Part shown: positions 55,951 to 64,000 of the stretch, one piece after another
Layout: each line of letters opens with the position of its first letter
Numbering within the stretch: position 1 is the first letter of the stretch
DNA from: Thermotoga sp. Ku-13t
Lineage (GTDB): Bacteria; Thermotogota; Thermotogae; Thermotogales; DSM-5069
Reading direction: 5' to 3'
Assembly: GCF_011057685.1 (NCBI RefSeq)
Contig: NZ_LNFY01000001.1
Location: 62,001 to 126,000 of the forward strand
Length of the DNA: 64,000 nucleotides
Translations under genes and position numbers: made by a program
The notes under the pieces: model-generated
Databases searched by the model: none
The model's input: only the letters and a program-made list of their open reading frames with translations
Told to the model about the DNA's origin: nothing

Positions 55951-56705
55951 GATTCCCATTCTCCTTTTCTTCGAATCTCGTTTTCTGCTCTTTTAAGCAG
56001 CCATATCCCGAGGACCAGATAGGCAAAACTTAAGCCTGTCAGTACCAGAAGTTGTGGAACAAAGCCACTCATGTTTCCGTTTTTTATCATGTTTCTTCCT
56101 ATGGAGATGAGGTAGGTGAGCGGTATCATGTACGAAACGATCCGAACATAAGAGGGAAAGTTCTCAACGGGATTGACTATTCCTGAAAGGATGCCAAAAA
56201 AGAACTGAGTCGCGGAATTTATGCTTCTGATTCTCTTTTTCCATAATGACAACGCCGCGAAAAATATCGAAAAGAACGTTATGTACACACCGCTCACCAC
56301 AAGCAGAAGAAAAAAGTAAAGGTGGATCTCAAGATTTATACCGCAGAGTGCGAAGAAGAGCAGCGTGAAGAACGTTATATACAGGTTCATGAGAAACGTG
56401 TCGATGGCTTTTGAGAACAAAAAAGTCAGAAGACTGACGGGAGCGAGCACAACGGAGATGAGAGCACCCCCTTCTCTCTCCTCTGTGAATCCATCTCCTA
56501 CCCCGAAGGAGTACTGGTTCAGCCAGTACCAGAGAAGCACTCCTATCAGCACACTCTCTGCAAGCGAGTTCACATCAGCGATTCTGGAAGAAAACACATA
56601 AGGCCCTATGATGAAAAATGGAGTTAAGGCCATGTTCACCCACACAAATTTGTACTTAAGTCTTATCTTCATCTCCTTCAAAACCAGATGAAACATCTTC
56701 ATCAT
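55944..56705 (-). CDS. ABC-2 type membrane protein (permease 1 of the 55-57 kb transporter)
   Basis: This membrane protein has 253 residues from ATG 56705, behind AAGGGGCGGGAT; the open frame upstream is not convincing. Six hydrophobic segments are present. Family cues are FTEEREGGALISVVLAPVSLLTF (about 74-96, a few residues either side) and FFGILSGIVNPVENFPSYVR (about 173-192). It shares the ABC-2 fold with the gene after it, so the pair probably formed a heterodimer. Confidence 0.8.
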   Translation of the reverse strand: MMKMFHLVLKEMKIRLKYKFVWVNMALTPFFIIGPYVFSSRIADVNSLAESVLIGVLLWYWLNQYSFGVGDGFTEEREGGALISVVLAPVSLLTFLFSKAIDTFLMNLYITFFTLLFFALCGINLEIHLYFFLLLVVSGVYITFFSIFFAALSLWKKRIRSINSATQFFFGILSGIVNPVENFPSYVRIVSYMIPLTYLISIGRNMIKNGNMSGFVPQLLVLTGLSFAYLVLGIWLLKRAENEIRRKGEWESW

Positions 56706-56758
56706 TCGTATCCCGCCCCTTGATGAGATTCTCGAACACCTCGTACACCTCACTCTCT

Positions 56759-57431
56759 TTACTGCAAGATGTCTTTGTATTTCACCTCCATCTGTATGCG
56801 GCCGTCTTTGAGAAGGGCCACGTCGGAATCTTCTGGAAGCGCGTGGAGAATGTGGCTTATCATGATGACGGTCAACCCGTTTTTGCTCAGCTCGCTCAAG
56901 TAATCAACCACCTCACGCACCGACGGAGGATCCAAGCCGTTGAGCACCTCATCGATGAACAACACCTCCGGACTGTGGATGAGCGCCTTGCAGATCATCA
57001 GTTTCTTCCTCATGCCCGTGGAAAACTCTTCAACGGGTTTGTCTTTGTGTTCGAGCAGGCCGAACCTTCGAGAAGTTCTTCCATTCTTTTTCTTCTGATC
57101 TTTTTCGGCACACCGTATATACCCCCGAAGATATCGAGATTCTCCCAGGCAGTGAGCTTCCAGTAAAGGCTTCTCTCGTTTGCGAGCGCCACTCCAATTT
57201 TCTCAGACAGTTTCTTCCAGTGTCTCTTTACATCGATACCGAGGACTCTCACCTCACCTTCATTGGGAAGCAAAAGCCCTATCATGATCTTCAACAGAGT
57301 GCTCTTCCCTGAACCGTTCTCACCAGCGATTACCTTGAAATCTCCCCTCTCCGCGTAAAAATCAACCTTATCAAGAACCCGAAGCTCCCGAAAGATTTCT
57401 TAACACCCAACACTTCCATAACTCTCTCCAT
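56759..57431 (-). pseudogene. ABC transporter ATPase disrupted by two frameshifts
   Basis: The start ATG 57431 (MERVMEVLGVKKSF) follows GGGGGAAA. The frame then shifts near 57390, after which ELRVLDKVDFYAERGDFK and Walker A (GENGSGKST) read on in a new frame to about 57030. A second shift leads to MRKKLMICKALIHSPEVLFID (signature and Walker B region) and ends at 56759. Together these form a complete ATPase of about 220 residues with Q-loop-like and switch-His (ISHI) segments. As given it cannot be made as one protein. It belongs with the two ABC-2 permeases. Confidence 0.75.
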
Positions 57432-57951
57432 GGTAGTTTCCCCCTTTCGTGGAATTCTCTTCTCTTCCCAAAATATTTTTGAAAAGTGGCAGAATGCACA
57501 GATAGATTCGTACTCGACACAGGTCTTTAAATTATGATGATCATCGGAAATGATCTTCACAAGTAACTTTTTTCTCAGATACAACCTGTGTAGATTTCAC
57601 AATTCTACTTTTCCAAAAAGGTTCCATTATCTGTCCCCACTTTATCGGTGAAATAGGAGGGTAAATCAATCTTCATAGATCTACCGCACCTTATATGGTT
57701 TTCAAGTTTTGACTGTTTTGAAACTCTCTTTAGAAGGGCTTTTCCGATGCAGAATCTCATGGGTTTTGAAACAATTTGATTTTTTAGGAAGGGTGTAGAG
57801 AGTTTGAAAGGAAATCTTCAAGCAGAATTACATATTACTGAGAGGTCCAGAGAAAGTATTTTTTCAAAGCTCGTCCCTTCTTCGTTCTGGTGTGAAGGGA
57901 ATAAGAGAGTAAGAAGAAAGTCTGCTACAATTTAATTGAGAGGTGAAAAAG
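57432..57951. other. 520-base AT-rich gap between the ABC pseudogene and hicB
   Basis: No gene is supported. It contains the presumed promoter of the ABC ATPase on the minus side and, at its right end, the hicB promoter. An inverted 8-bp pair AAACTCTC / GAGAGTTT near 57730-57810 is the only repeat noticed. The composition is clearly more AT-rich than the flanking chromosome. Confidence 0.4.
57923..57931 (+). promoter_or_regulatory. Extended -10 promoter of hicBA
   Basis: TGC-TACAAT lies 21 bases upstream of the hicB start ATG, with GAGAGGTG as ribosome site between. No clear -35 is seen. HicB antitoxins normally repress their own promoter, so an operator should be close. Confidence 0.55.
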
Positions 57952-58170
57952 ATGAGTAGAACATTTATGGCTATAATTGAATACGATCCTGAGACAAAAC
58001 AGTATGTTGGAATAGTTCCAGATATTCCAGGTGTACATACCGTGGGTAACTCCGTGGAAGAAGTGAGAAAGAATTTAAAAGAAGTACTTGAACTTGTACT
58101 GAAAGAGACAGGAGATGAAATAAGTCACCAGGAATTTGTGGCTCTTGAGAAGATAGAGGTGGAGATGTGA
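57952..58170 (+). CDS. hicB: HicB-family antitoxin
   Basis: This 72-residue protein has the partial RNase-H fold of HicB ([24 protein letters not shown], about 10-33, then [16 protein letters not shown]). It would neutralise HicA by binding. ATG 57952 is preferred; GTG 57943 overlaps the ribosome site. No separate DNA-binding domain is present at the C-terminus, so this is the short form. It overlaps hicA by 4 bases. The order is antitoxin first. Confidence 0.88.
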   Translation: MSRTFMAIIEYDPETKQYVGIVPDIPGVHTVGNSVEEVRKNLKEVLELVLKETGDEISHQEFVALEKIEVEM

Positions 58171-58397
58171 GTTATCTTCCAATTGTTGATCCAAAAACCA
58201 CGGGAAAAGTTTTGTTAGCACTTGGATTTCAACGTGTACGTCAAAAAGGAAGCCACGTGTTTTACAGGCACAGCAATGGAAAGTATACAACCATTCCGTT
58301 TCATGCAAAAGATCTGCCGGAATCACTTATAAGAAAAATCATTCGCGAAGCGGGTATATCAGTGGAAGAATTCAAGAAAATACTCGAAAATCTATGA
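58167..58397 (+). CDS. hicA: HicA-family mRNA interferase toxin
   Basis: This 76-residue toxin has the double-stranded-RNA-binding-like fold. The HicA signature with catalytic His is [21 protein letters not shown] (about 26-46), and ends with [21 protein letters not shown]. It starts at GTG 58167 within hicB. All key residues look intact, so it should be an active mRNA-cleaving toxin held in check by HicB. Confidence 0.9.
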   Translation: MSYLPIVDPKTTGKVLLALGFQRVRQKGSHVFYRHSNGKYTTIPFHAKDLPESLIRKIIREAGISVEEFKKILENL

Positions 58398-58569
58398 AAT
58401 CAAAGAGAGGTCTTCCATTAAACAAAACCTACCACACTGGATTGAAAAATTTCATCGGTGTTATAAAAACTCATAATCAGTAAATGATTCAAACATCCCA
58501 ATCGCAATACTTACTCTCCCCACAAACATTTCTACAAAGTGACAGAACCCAATACATCTGTTCTTCAAA

Positions 58570-58884
58570 CTACACCTTCAATTGGCTCTTTACAATCTCT
58601 CTGTAAAGGGAAGACTTTTCCATGAGTTCTTCGTGTGTTCCCTCGGCTTCCACTCTTCCATTGTTCAGTACGATGATTCTCTTTGCTTTTCTTATCGTGG
58701 AAAGTCTATGGGAGATTATGATCACGGTGTTGATTTCCTTCAGGATTTTTTCAAAGATCTTCTCCTCTGTCTCGCTGTCCACACCAGAGGTGGCCTTGTC
58801 CAGGATGAGAATCTGCGGTTTCCTGATCAAAGCTCTCGCAAGGACGATCTTCTTTTGCTGCTTTCTGGTGCGAAGAGGATGTTA
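58570..58884 (-). pseudogene. Orphan ABC ATPase C-terminal fragment
   Basis: Only the end of an ABC-exporter ATPase remains. The residues are KQQKKIVLARALIRKPQILIL then DKATSGVD, where the catalytic Glu of the usual DEATS is replaced by Lys. IISHRLSTIRKAKR with the switch His follows, and then the family's C-terminal tail. Walker A and the complete signature are missing. It lies upstream of and on the same strand as the truncated exporter at 54.3-55.1 kb, but separated from it by other genes. Confidence 0.75.
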
Positions 58885-58924
58885 GGGTAAGAAGGAGATT
58901 GTTGAGGATAATACATCACATGAC

Positions 58925-59782
58925 TCAGGATTGATCGAGTGGGAAAACAGGTGTCAGATTCTGCGCTTTTTCCTTCAATATCTGCAGTTCTTCCTCGCTG
59001 ATTTTTGTTCCCTGTTTTTCCACGACGTCACACATCCACCACAGAAACTCTTGGTGACTCGGACTCACGGCTGCAGTGACAGGCAGTGAAAGTGTGAATC
59101 GAAGCGCTATGGACGCTTCCTCAAAATCGTCCACCGGGTGGTACCAGCATTTTTTCCAGCGTTTCTCTTCCCCTTCTTCTAAGCCTCTTTTTGCCAGAGC
59201 CTTTATAGCCAGAATTCCCATGTTTCTTTCTCTGGCTTTGCTGTAGAGCTTTTTGCCAAAACCTTTCCCCAGCCAGCTCGCCCAATTCAGCGGGAAAAGC
59301 ACCGTGTCGAAATCGAACTTCTCCAGCATCGCGAGGGCCGCTTCTTCGCTGTGAGCGGAAAAACCGATGTACCTTATCAAACCTTCCTCTCTTGCCTTCA
59401 AAAAGGCTTCTATAGCCCCATTGGGTGAAAAAATAGCCTCCACCTCATCTAACGTGGTCACGGCATGAAACTGATAGAGATCGAAGTGATCTGTGCGCAG
59501 TCTCTTCAGAGATTCGTTCAGTTCTCTCCAGGCTCCTTCTTTTGTCCTCTCCATCGTTTTGCAGGCGAGAAACACTTGGTCTCTGTACGGCTCCAGTGCC
59601 GGGCCGAGCTTTTCTTCTGCGTCCCCATAAGAAGGTGCCACGTCGAAGTAGTTTATACCCCTTTCGATCGCCCTGGCAACTATTTTCTTTGCGCTGTCCA
59701 CGGACTCGTTCATGACGACGATCCCGCCGAATCCAACCACGGAAAGCTCCTCGCCCGTTCTTCCAAGAACCCTTTTTTCCAT
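58925..59782 (-). CDS. Aldo/keto reductase
   Basis: This NAD(P)H-dependent oxidoreductase of 285 residues has the AKR TIM barrel. The catalytic tetrad is visible as Asp and Tyr in NYFDVAPSYGDAE (about 46-58), Lys in LACKTMER (about 75-82) and His in YQFHAVT (about 107-113). ATG 59782 is preferred behind AGAGGTG. It is one of two AKRs here, and only the other carries Fe-S motifs. The substrate is unknown. Confidence 0.88.
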   Translation of the reverse strand: MEKRVLGRTGEELSVVGFGGIVVMNESVDSAKKIVARAIERGINYFDVAPSYGDAEEKLGPALEPYRDQVFLACKTMERTKEGAWRELNESLKRLRTDHFDLYQFHAVTTLDEVEAIFSPNGAIEAFLKAREEGLIRYIGFSAHSEEAALAMLEKFDFDTVLFPLNWASWLGKGFGKKLYSKARERNMGILAIKALAKRGLEEGEEKRWKKCWYHPVDDFEEASIALRFTLSLPVTAAVSPSHQEFLWWMCDVVEKQGTKISEEELQILKEKAQNLTPVFPLDQS

Positions 59783-59814
59783 AGGGCTCACCTCTTTGCG
59801 AGTTTTGTTCTTCG

Positions 59815-59843
59815 ATTATACACCTGGACAACCGGTTGTTCCA
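59815..59843 (-). promoter_or_regulatory. Promoter with palindromic operator before the aldo/keto reductase gene
   Basis: Read on the minus strand, the -10 is TATAAT (59820-59815) and TGGAAC (59843-59838) could be the -35 (17-base spacer). Between them is the perfect 10-bp palindrome CAACCGGTTG (59829-59838), extended by flanking CTGG/CCAG arms. A repressor bound there would block the promoter. Confidence 0.55.
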
Positions 59844-60031
59844 GAGGGGCATTTTTTTCAATTACTGCTCATGCTTTATTCCTGATTGTTTTCCTCTGAC
59901 AATTATCTTGAATCACAGATTTCCATCGCTGTCCAGTTTCAAAATGTAGACATCACTCCCGCCGGCGCCGAACAACCTCCATCAGCCACAATGTGGCCTC
60001 CATATGGTGGCTGTTGATCGGTGTACGATTA

Positions 60032-60514
60032 TTAAAGTACCTGGATCCTTTTCAGCCACACCTCGATATCTTTTTTCAGATCTTTCTTTCCGCCACTGTA
60101 GACGACGAAAGGTTGAAGTATCTCTGATTTGGGACAGAGCTTTTTCAGATCTTCCAGCATGTTCTGCATGCCCCCACCACCGTGTGAGAAAAAAGGGGCG
60201 ATCTTCTTGTTGGATAGATCGTGCTGGGATAGGAAAGTGATGATGGGTACTGCGAGTGTACCCCACCAGTTGGGTGAGCCCAGAAACAAAATGTTGTATT
60301 TTTCGACATCGATCTTCGTTTTTATGGGCCGTCTGTAACCGGATTTTATCTCTTTTTTCGCTTCTTCAACTGTTTCCCTGTACGAACCTGGGTAAGTCTG
60401 TTCGGGCTCAAGCTCAACGATGTCGCAGCCGAGCAATTCCTTGATGGTCTGTGCGATTTTTCGCGTGTTACCGGACCAGCTGTAATAAACGATCAGTTTG
60501 TCCAGAAGGTCCAC
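60032..60514 (-). CDS. Flavodoxin family protein
   Basis: This small FMN electron-transfer protein has about 157-160 residues. The phosphate-binding loop is YSWSGNTRKIAQ (about 11-22), and the FMN-flanking segment is GSPNWWGTLAVPI (about 79-91). The start is uncertain: GTG 60514 overlaps the ribosome site GAGGAGG, and a CTG three codons later would fit the spacing better. It lies between two AKR genes and may supply or take electrons for the Fe-S-containing one. Confidence 0.88.
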   Translation of the reverse strand: MDLLDKLIVYYSWSGNTRKIAQTIKELLGCDIVELEPEQTYPGSYRETVEEAKKEIKSGYRRPIKTKIDVEKYNILFLGSPNWWGTLAVPIITFLSQHDLSNKKIAPFFSHGGGGMQNMLEDLKKLCPKSEILQPFVVYSGGKKDLKKDIEVWLKRIQVL

Positions 60515-60534
60515 CTCCTCTCAGCACTTCGACT

Positions 60535-61671
60535 TCATGCTCCCAGCTCGCTGTGAACTTTCTCCATGAGTGACGGGATTTCAAGACCCTGTGGACACTT
60601 GCTGAGGCACCCACCACACTTTGTGCAGAAGGATGCCGCTATTTTCTGACTCTGGAACCATCTGTAGATACCTTTTCCACCCTCGAAGTCTTCAAACATG
60701 ATCGTTTCGTTGTAAACTCTGAAATTGCCAGGAATGTCCACCCCGCTCGGACACGGCATGCAGTAACCGCATTCGGTGCAGTTTATCACCGCGTAGGATT
60801 CCAGAGTCCTCTTCACCTCTTCAATCAATTGAAGTTCACCTTCCGACAGATTTCCAACCGTCAGGCGCTGTGCGATCTCGACGTTCTGGCGAACCTGTTC
60901 GAGCGTGCTCATCCCACTGAGGATGACCGCGACCTCGGAGAAATTCGCGAGCCATCTGAAGGCCCATTCAACGTCTGACCATCGCTGGGTGTGTCTGTTC
61001 AAGATCTTTCTTGCTTTGTCTGGTAGTTTCGCCAGCTTTCCCCCTTTGAGAGGTTCCATGATCACCACCGGTAGACCCTTCGATGCCGCATATTTGAGTC
61101 CTCTGAGTCCCGCCTGGTAATCAACATCCATGTAATTCAGCTGAATCTGGCAGAAATCCCAGCCGTCGTAGCCGTCCACGATCTCTTTGAACACAGGATA
61201 CTTATCGTGGAAAGAAAAACCGGCGAATTTGATTTTCCCCTGTGCCTTGGCTTGCTCGAAAAATTCGTAGAATTTTAAGGATTTTATCTTCTCCCACCTT
61301 TGCTTGTTCAATGCATGCATGAGGTACATGTCTATGTGGTCAGTCTGCAATTTGTTCAACTGTTCATCGAGGTATCTGTCGAAATCTTCGGGTTTTTCCA
61401 CCTGCCAGACTGGAGATTTTGTCGCGAGGAAAACTTTCTGCCTGTATCCATCCTTCAAAGCTTTTCCAACGATTACTTCGCTCTTACCTCGGTGGTAAGG
61501 GTACGCGGTGTCAACGTAGTTGACACCATTGTCGATCGCGTAGCGAATCATTCTTATGGCTTCCTGTTCGTCGATCTGTGACTCGTCGTTGTTGAGCACA
61601 GGAAGTCTCATCGCACCGAAACCCAGAATCGAGCATCTGACTCCCGTTTTTCCAAAATCTCTGTACTGCAT
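60535..61671 (-). CDS. Aldo/keto reductase with C-terminal 4Fe-4S domain
   Basis: This 378-residue protein has an AKR barrel (YVDTAYPYHRGKSE with Asp and Tyr, LATKSPVW with Lys, YLMHAL with His). A C-terminal domain has two Cys clusters, CTECGYCMPCP (about 294-304) and CTKCGGCLSKCP (about 346-357), the signature of ferredoxin-type 4Fe-4S sites. ATG 61671 follows GGGAGGG. This type is common in anaerobes. It needs Fe-S clusters and thus depends on the assembly block at 35-41 kb. Confidence 0.9.
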   Translation of the reverse strand: MQYRDFGKTGVRCSILGFGAMRLPVLNNDESQIDEQEAIRMIRYAIDNGVNYVDTAYPYHRGKSEVIVGKALKDGYRQKVFLATKSPVWQVEKPEDFDRYLDEQLNKLQTDHIDMYLMHALNKQRWEKIKSLKFYEFFEQAKAQGKIKFAGFSFHDKYPVFKEIVDGYDGWDFCQIQLNYMDVDYQAGLRGLKYAASKGLPVVIMEPLKGGKLAKLPDKARKILNRHTQRWSDVEWAFRWLANFSEVAVILSGMSTLEQVRQNVEIAQRLTVGNLSEGELQLIEEVKRTLESYAVINCTECGYCMPCPSGVDIPGNFRVYNETIMFEDFEGGKGIYRWFQSQKIAASFCTKCGGCLSKCPQGLEIPSLMEKVHSELGA

Positions 61672-61694
61672 GAACAGCCCTCCCTGTGAGAATT

Positions 61695-62666
61695 TCACTT
61701 TGCGCGTTTGATGACATAGAATTTCCAGTAGTTCTTGAGAAAAATCAAAAAGGGTAACGCTATAAGAATGCCACCAAGGCTGAATAGATCTGCAAAGAGC
61801 AGGATCGTTATCAGAATTATAAACCAGTGAATTCTCAACGCACCGCTCTGAATTCTTGGAGCGAGGAACCACATTTCAAGCTGGTTGGCAGCCACGAGGA
61901 TAACGATGCCGATTAGAAGTCCTACCAGTCCGTGCGTCGTAAAGGAAAGCATGAGCAAGGGTATAGCAGATATTACTACCCCCAGGTAGGGGACAAAATC
62001 GGTTATGAAAGCAAGAACCCCGAGGAAGAATGCGCTCGGGATTTTAAAGAAGAAAGCCCCAAACCCAACGAAGAGACCTACAAACATGGCCACAAGTACC
62101 TGACCGCCCACGAATCTTTCGAACTCTCTGTAAGTGATGCGCAAAAAGTTCTTACCATCCTGTGGGTCGTCGGGAAAGAGGTAAGAAACTCCTTCTTTGA
62201 CCAGCTTCTTTAGTGACGACGCTATGAAAGATGTCACAATCACGAGCACTGCTGCTGTGATGAAAGAAGGAACATAGCCGACGATGCGGTTCAGAAGGTT
62301 TGCAGCACTCTCCACGAAAGAAGCACTCAGATTGCTCAGCAGGGCCAAGACCCATGAAGGCATTTTGAGAGAGCCGATCTGCGTAACTGCCCTCTCTATT
62401 TGGGAGATCACTTTTTGAGCCTCTCTCAGTACCACGGGAAAGAAGTTGACTGCTGAATAGGCGATCAACACGAAAATTGCCACATTTGAGATCGTCCGTG
62501 AAAGCCAGCGAGGTTTCTTCACCACGACCGTGATGATCTTCGTAAGATCATCAACGATGATGGACAGATAGAACCCAACGATGAGTGCTGTCACCAGGAA
62601 AGGAGAAAGTTTTGCGAGGGCGAGAAAAATCACCAGATACATCAATGCAAAATGTTTGTTCTTCAA
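61695..62666 (-). CDS. AI-2E family membrane protein
   Basis: This 323-residue protein of the AI-2E / YdiK / PerM family has about eight membrane helices. TTG 62666 is chosen with GAGG at 7 bases upstream; TTG 62675 overlaps it. Family cues are AFITDFVPYLGVVISAIPLL (about 220-239) and the QLEMWFLAPRIQSGALRIH segment (about 266-284). Family members have been linked to autoinducer-2 export or sodium/proton exchange, so a precise role is not given. It is separated from the AKR by 23 bases. Confidence 0.88.
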   Translation of the reverse strand: MKNKHFALMYLVIFLALAKLSPFLVTALIVGFYLSIIVDDLTKIITVVVKKPRWLSRTISNVAIFVLIAYSAVNFFPVVLREAQKVISQIERAVTQIGSLKMPSWVLALLSNLSASFVESAANLLNRIVGYVPSFITAAVLVIVTSFIASSLKKLVKEGVSYLFPDDPQDGKNFLRITYREFERFVGGQVLVAMFVGLFVGFGAFFFKIPSAFFLGVLAFITDFVPYLGVVISAIPLLMLSFTTHGLVGLLIGIVILVAANQLEMWFLAPRIQSGALRIHWFIILITILLFADLFSLGGILIALPFLIFLKNYWKFYVIKRAK

Positions 62667-62706
62667 GCATCTCAACCTCGCAAAAATTATGCCATATTCG
62701 AAGAGA

Positions 62707-62729
62707 AACGCCCCTCTGCGTGGGGCGTT
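62707..62729 (-). terminator. Terminator of the NADH oxidase-type gene
   Basis: AACGCCCC / GGGGCGTT (8-bp stem) with a 7-base loop is followed on the minus strand by TCTCTTCG. It lies 12 bases after the stop of the flavoenzyme gene. Confidence 0.7.
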
Positions 62730-62741
62730 AGATTCACATGC

Positions 62742-64000
62742 TCACAGAACAGATTCTGCGGCTATGGTGAGCGGGTAGGTCGTTGGAGCAGATGTGAGCA
62801 GTGGATGTGTTCCAATCTGCATCGTGAACAGATCGTTCGCCGTTATGCCTTTCTGAATTCCCAGACTCAGTAAGTTGACGATCTCTCCGACGCTTTTGCC
62901 ACCGCACACCTGTGCGCCGAGCAGAATCTTGCTGTCCTGGGAAAATATGAGCTTCACGATAAGTTTGCTTGTGTCTGCGAATCTGGCAGGATGTCTGTCG
63001 AAGGATTCGGCTTTTCCAACTACGATTTCAAATTCTTCTTCTCTCGCGGTCCTCTCTGTTATACCGACGGAACCGAACGCCTTGTTACCAATGATGGTGG
63101 AATACGCGTTCAGTGAACCCTTGTTCGTTTTGATCACCTTGAGACCGTAAAGGTTGGATGCGGCAATTCTGGCATCGAACACAGCCGCAGAAGCGAGCAT
63201 GAGCCTGGATGGCTTTCCAGTCAAAAAGTCTCTGTGCTGGACACAATCGCCAGCTGCGAAAATGTCCACTTTTGATGTTCTCATGTATTCGTCGGTCTCT
63301 ACAAAGCCGTACTCTGTGATCTTCAAACCGAGCTTTCGCGCCAGATCGCTGTTGGGTTTATAACCGGTCGCGATTATGACGGCATCCGCGACGATTCTTT
63401 CACCGTTATCCAGCGTCACACCCTGGACAGCTTTGGAACCGAAGATTTCAACGACCTTCGTGCTCGTGTACACCTTCACGTTTTCTGCCTCGATCTCCTT
63501 GCGTGCCAACTCTCCGAAGTCGGGATCAAATGAAACAGGGAGCAGGCAGTCCATCATTTCGACGATCGTCACGTTCTTTCCGGAACGTTTCAGCTCGTCT
63601 GCCACCTCAACACCAATGAATCCTCCACCGATGATGACCACGTTTTTGCTGTCCTTCGTCTTTTCCAGTACCGTTCTCAAATAGTTGGCATCTTTCGAGA
63701 CCGTGAACACGTTCTCAAGTTCCACGCCAGGTATCTTTGGAACTGCGGGAACCGATCCGGTCGCAAGGATCAGTTTATCGTAGTTGATTTCTGTGCCGTC
63801 TCTGGTGAAAATCTTTTTCTGATTCACATCACCATCCACCACTTCGTCGATTAACAGATCTATTCCAGCCTTCTGGAACCTTTCCTCTACACCCATGTAG
63901 TTGTTCTCCACACCGTTCAGCGTGTGGAAAACGTACGGAATTCCACACGGAACAAGTTCTTTCTGTGTTTTCTTCACAACGAGTATCTTCTTATCTTTGT
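62742..64000 (-). CDS. NADH oxidase / CoA-disulfide reductase family flavoprotein (N-terminus beyond window)
   Basis: This FAD-dependent pyridine-nucleotide disulfide oxidoreductase has about 420 residues visible. The frame is open to the window end (KDKKILVVKKTQKELVPCGIPY). The redox Cys is in PCGIPYVF, which in NoxA/CoADR enzymes forms a sulfenic acid or a CoA disulfide. The NAD-binding GGGFIGVEVADEL motif is about 120 residues further, and the FAD-binding DIFAAGDC motif about 245. The C-terminal dimerisation domain is complete. The first 30 or so residues with the GxGxxG FAD motif lie outside. Confidence 0.88.
   Translation of the reverse strand, partial: KDKKILVVKKTQKELVPCGIPYVFHTLNGVENNYMGVEERFQKAGIDLLIDEVVDGDVNQKKIFTRDGTEINYDKLILATGSVPAVPKIPGVELENVFTVSKDANYLRTVLEKTKDSKNVVIIGGGFIGVEVADELKRSGKNVTIVEMMDCLLPVSFDPDFGELARKEIEAENVKVYTSTKVVEIFGSKAVQGVTLDNGERIVADAVIIATGYKPNSDLARKLGLKITEYGFVETDEYMRTSKVDIFAAGDCVQHRDFLTGKPSRLMLASAAVFDARIAASNLYGLKVIKTNKGSLNAYSTIIGNKAFGSVGITERTAREEEFEIVVGKAESFDRHPARFADTSKLIVKLIFSQDSKILLGAQVCGGKSVGEIVNLLSLGIQKGITANDLFTMQIGTHPLLTSAPTTYPLTIAAESVL

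Noticed and set aside
57690-57800. Repeated TTTTGAAAC motifs, like ends of Thermotoga CRISPR repeats
   Set aside because: The copies are short, not regularly spaced and not followed by full repeats or cas genes.
58425-58436. AAACCTACCACA resembles the 12-base DnaA box of Thermotoga (AAACCTACCACC)
   Set aside because: Only one copy is present, in the decayed region after hicA, with no cluster of boxes or dnaA nearby. An origin needs several boxes.
57475-58570. Two stretches sharing AAAGTGRCAGAA (near 57485 and 58535), both beside ABC gene pieces
   Set aside because: Similarity beyond the 12-base core is weak by eye. It could be a remnant of duplicated ABC regions but cannot be supported.

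Overview
The window reads as chromosomal DNA of a member of the Thermotogae, most likely Thermotoga or Pseudothermotoga. The evidence is gene content and order (hslU, miaA-hfq-hflX, a YidC with a large periplasmic domain, an L-Ala-D/L-Glu epimerase of the TM0006 type, short intergenic gaps, long co-directional runs). It also shows GTG/TTG starts behind strong GGAGG-type sites and extended -10 promoters. This placement is inferred from memory of the group, not from a search. No rRNA, prophage, transposase or CRISPR array was seen.

Layout. 1-10.4 kb (+): end of hslU, two sugar-type ABC permeases with unusual insertions, a small membrane protein, an RsmJ-like methyltransferase, miaA, hfq, hflX, an M23 peptidase, a zinc-ribbon protein, metK and rpsT. 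10.5-18.7 kb (+): a CPBP protease, then clpC-radA-disA and rpmH-rnpA-yidD-yidC-jag, nearly all overlapping or abutting. 18.7-19.3 kb (-): an unrecognised protein. 19.4-29.4 kb (+): a complete branched-chain amino-acid type ABC system (SBP, livHMGF), then a chemoreceptor, a DegV protein, a membrane-anchored periplasmic-binding protein and an HD-GYP sensor. 29.5-32.2 kb (+): a nucleosidase and ligA.

32.2-42.7 kb (-): an exported protein, a PepV-like peptidase, a ZIP transporter, and an iron-sulfur cluster block (IscU-like, cysteine desulfurase, IscU, second cysteine desulfurase, PNP, one SufB/D protein, SufC). A dipeptide epimerase and a DUF1611 protein follow. 42.8-52.9 kb: a FlhB-C-like pair, a membrane sensor without output domain, a GNAT enzyme, mutL, an MFS transporter, a WecG-type glycosyltransferase, tRNA-Leu(CAG), a YtrA-type regulator operon with an ABC-2 transporter, and an NCS2 purine permease.

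52.9-58.9 kb looks different: it is more AT-rich and gene-poor. It holds an initiator tRNA-fMet, a frameshifted small gene, a truncated ABC exporter, two ABC-2 permeases with a frameshifted ATPase, a HicBA toxin-antitoxin pair and an orphan ABC ATPase fragment. It reads as a decaying accessory island. 58.9-64 kb (-): two aldo/keto reductases, a flavodoxin, an AI-2E family membrane protein and the C-terminal part of an NADH oxidase/CoA-disulfide reductase type flavoenzyme.

The most interesting items are the compact Fe-S assembly locus with one SufB/D protein plus duplicated NifS/IscU partners, the epimerase-DUF1611 pair that matches a D-glutamate catabolic module, the permease carrying a domain of about 480 residues, and the binding-protein/HD-GYP sensory pair.
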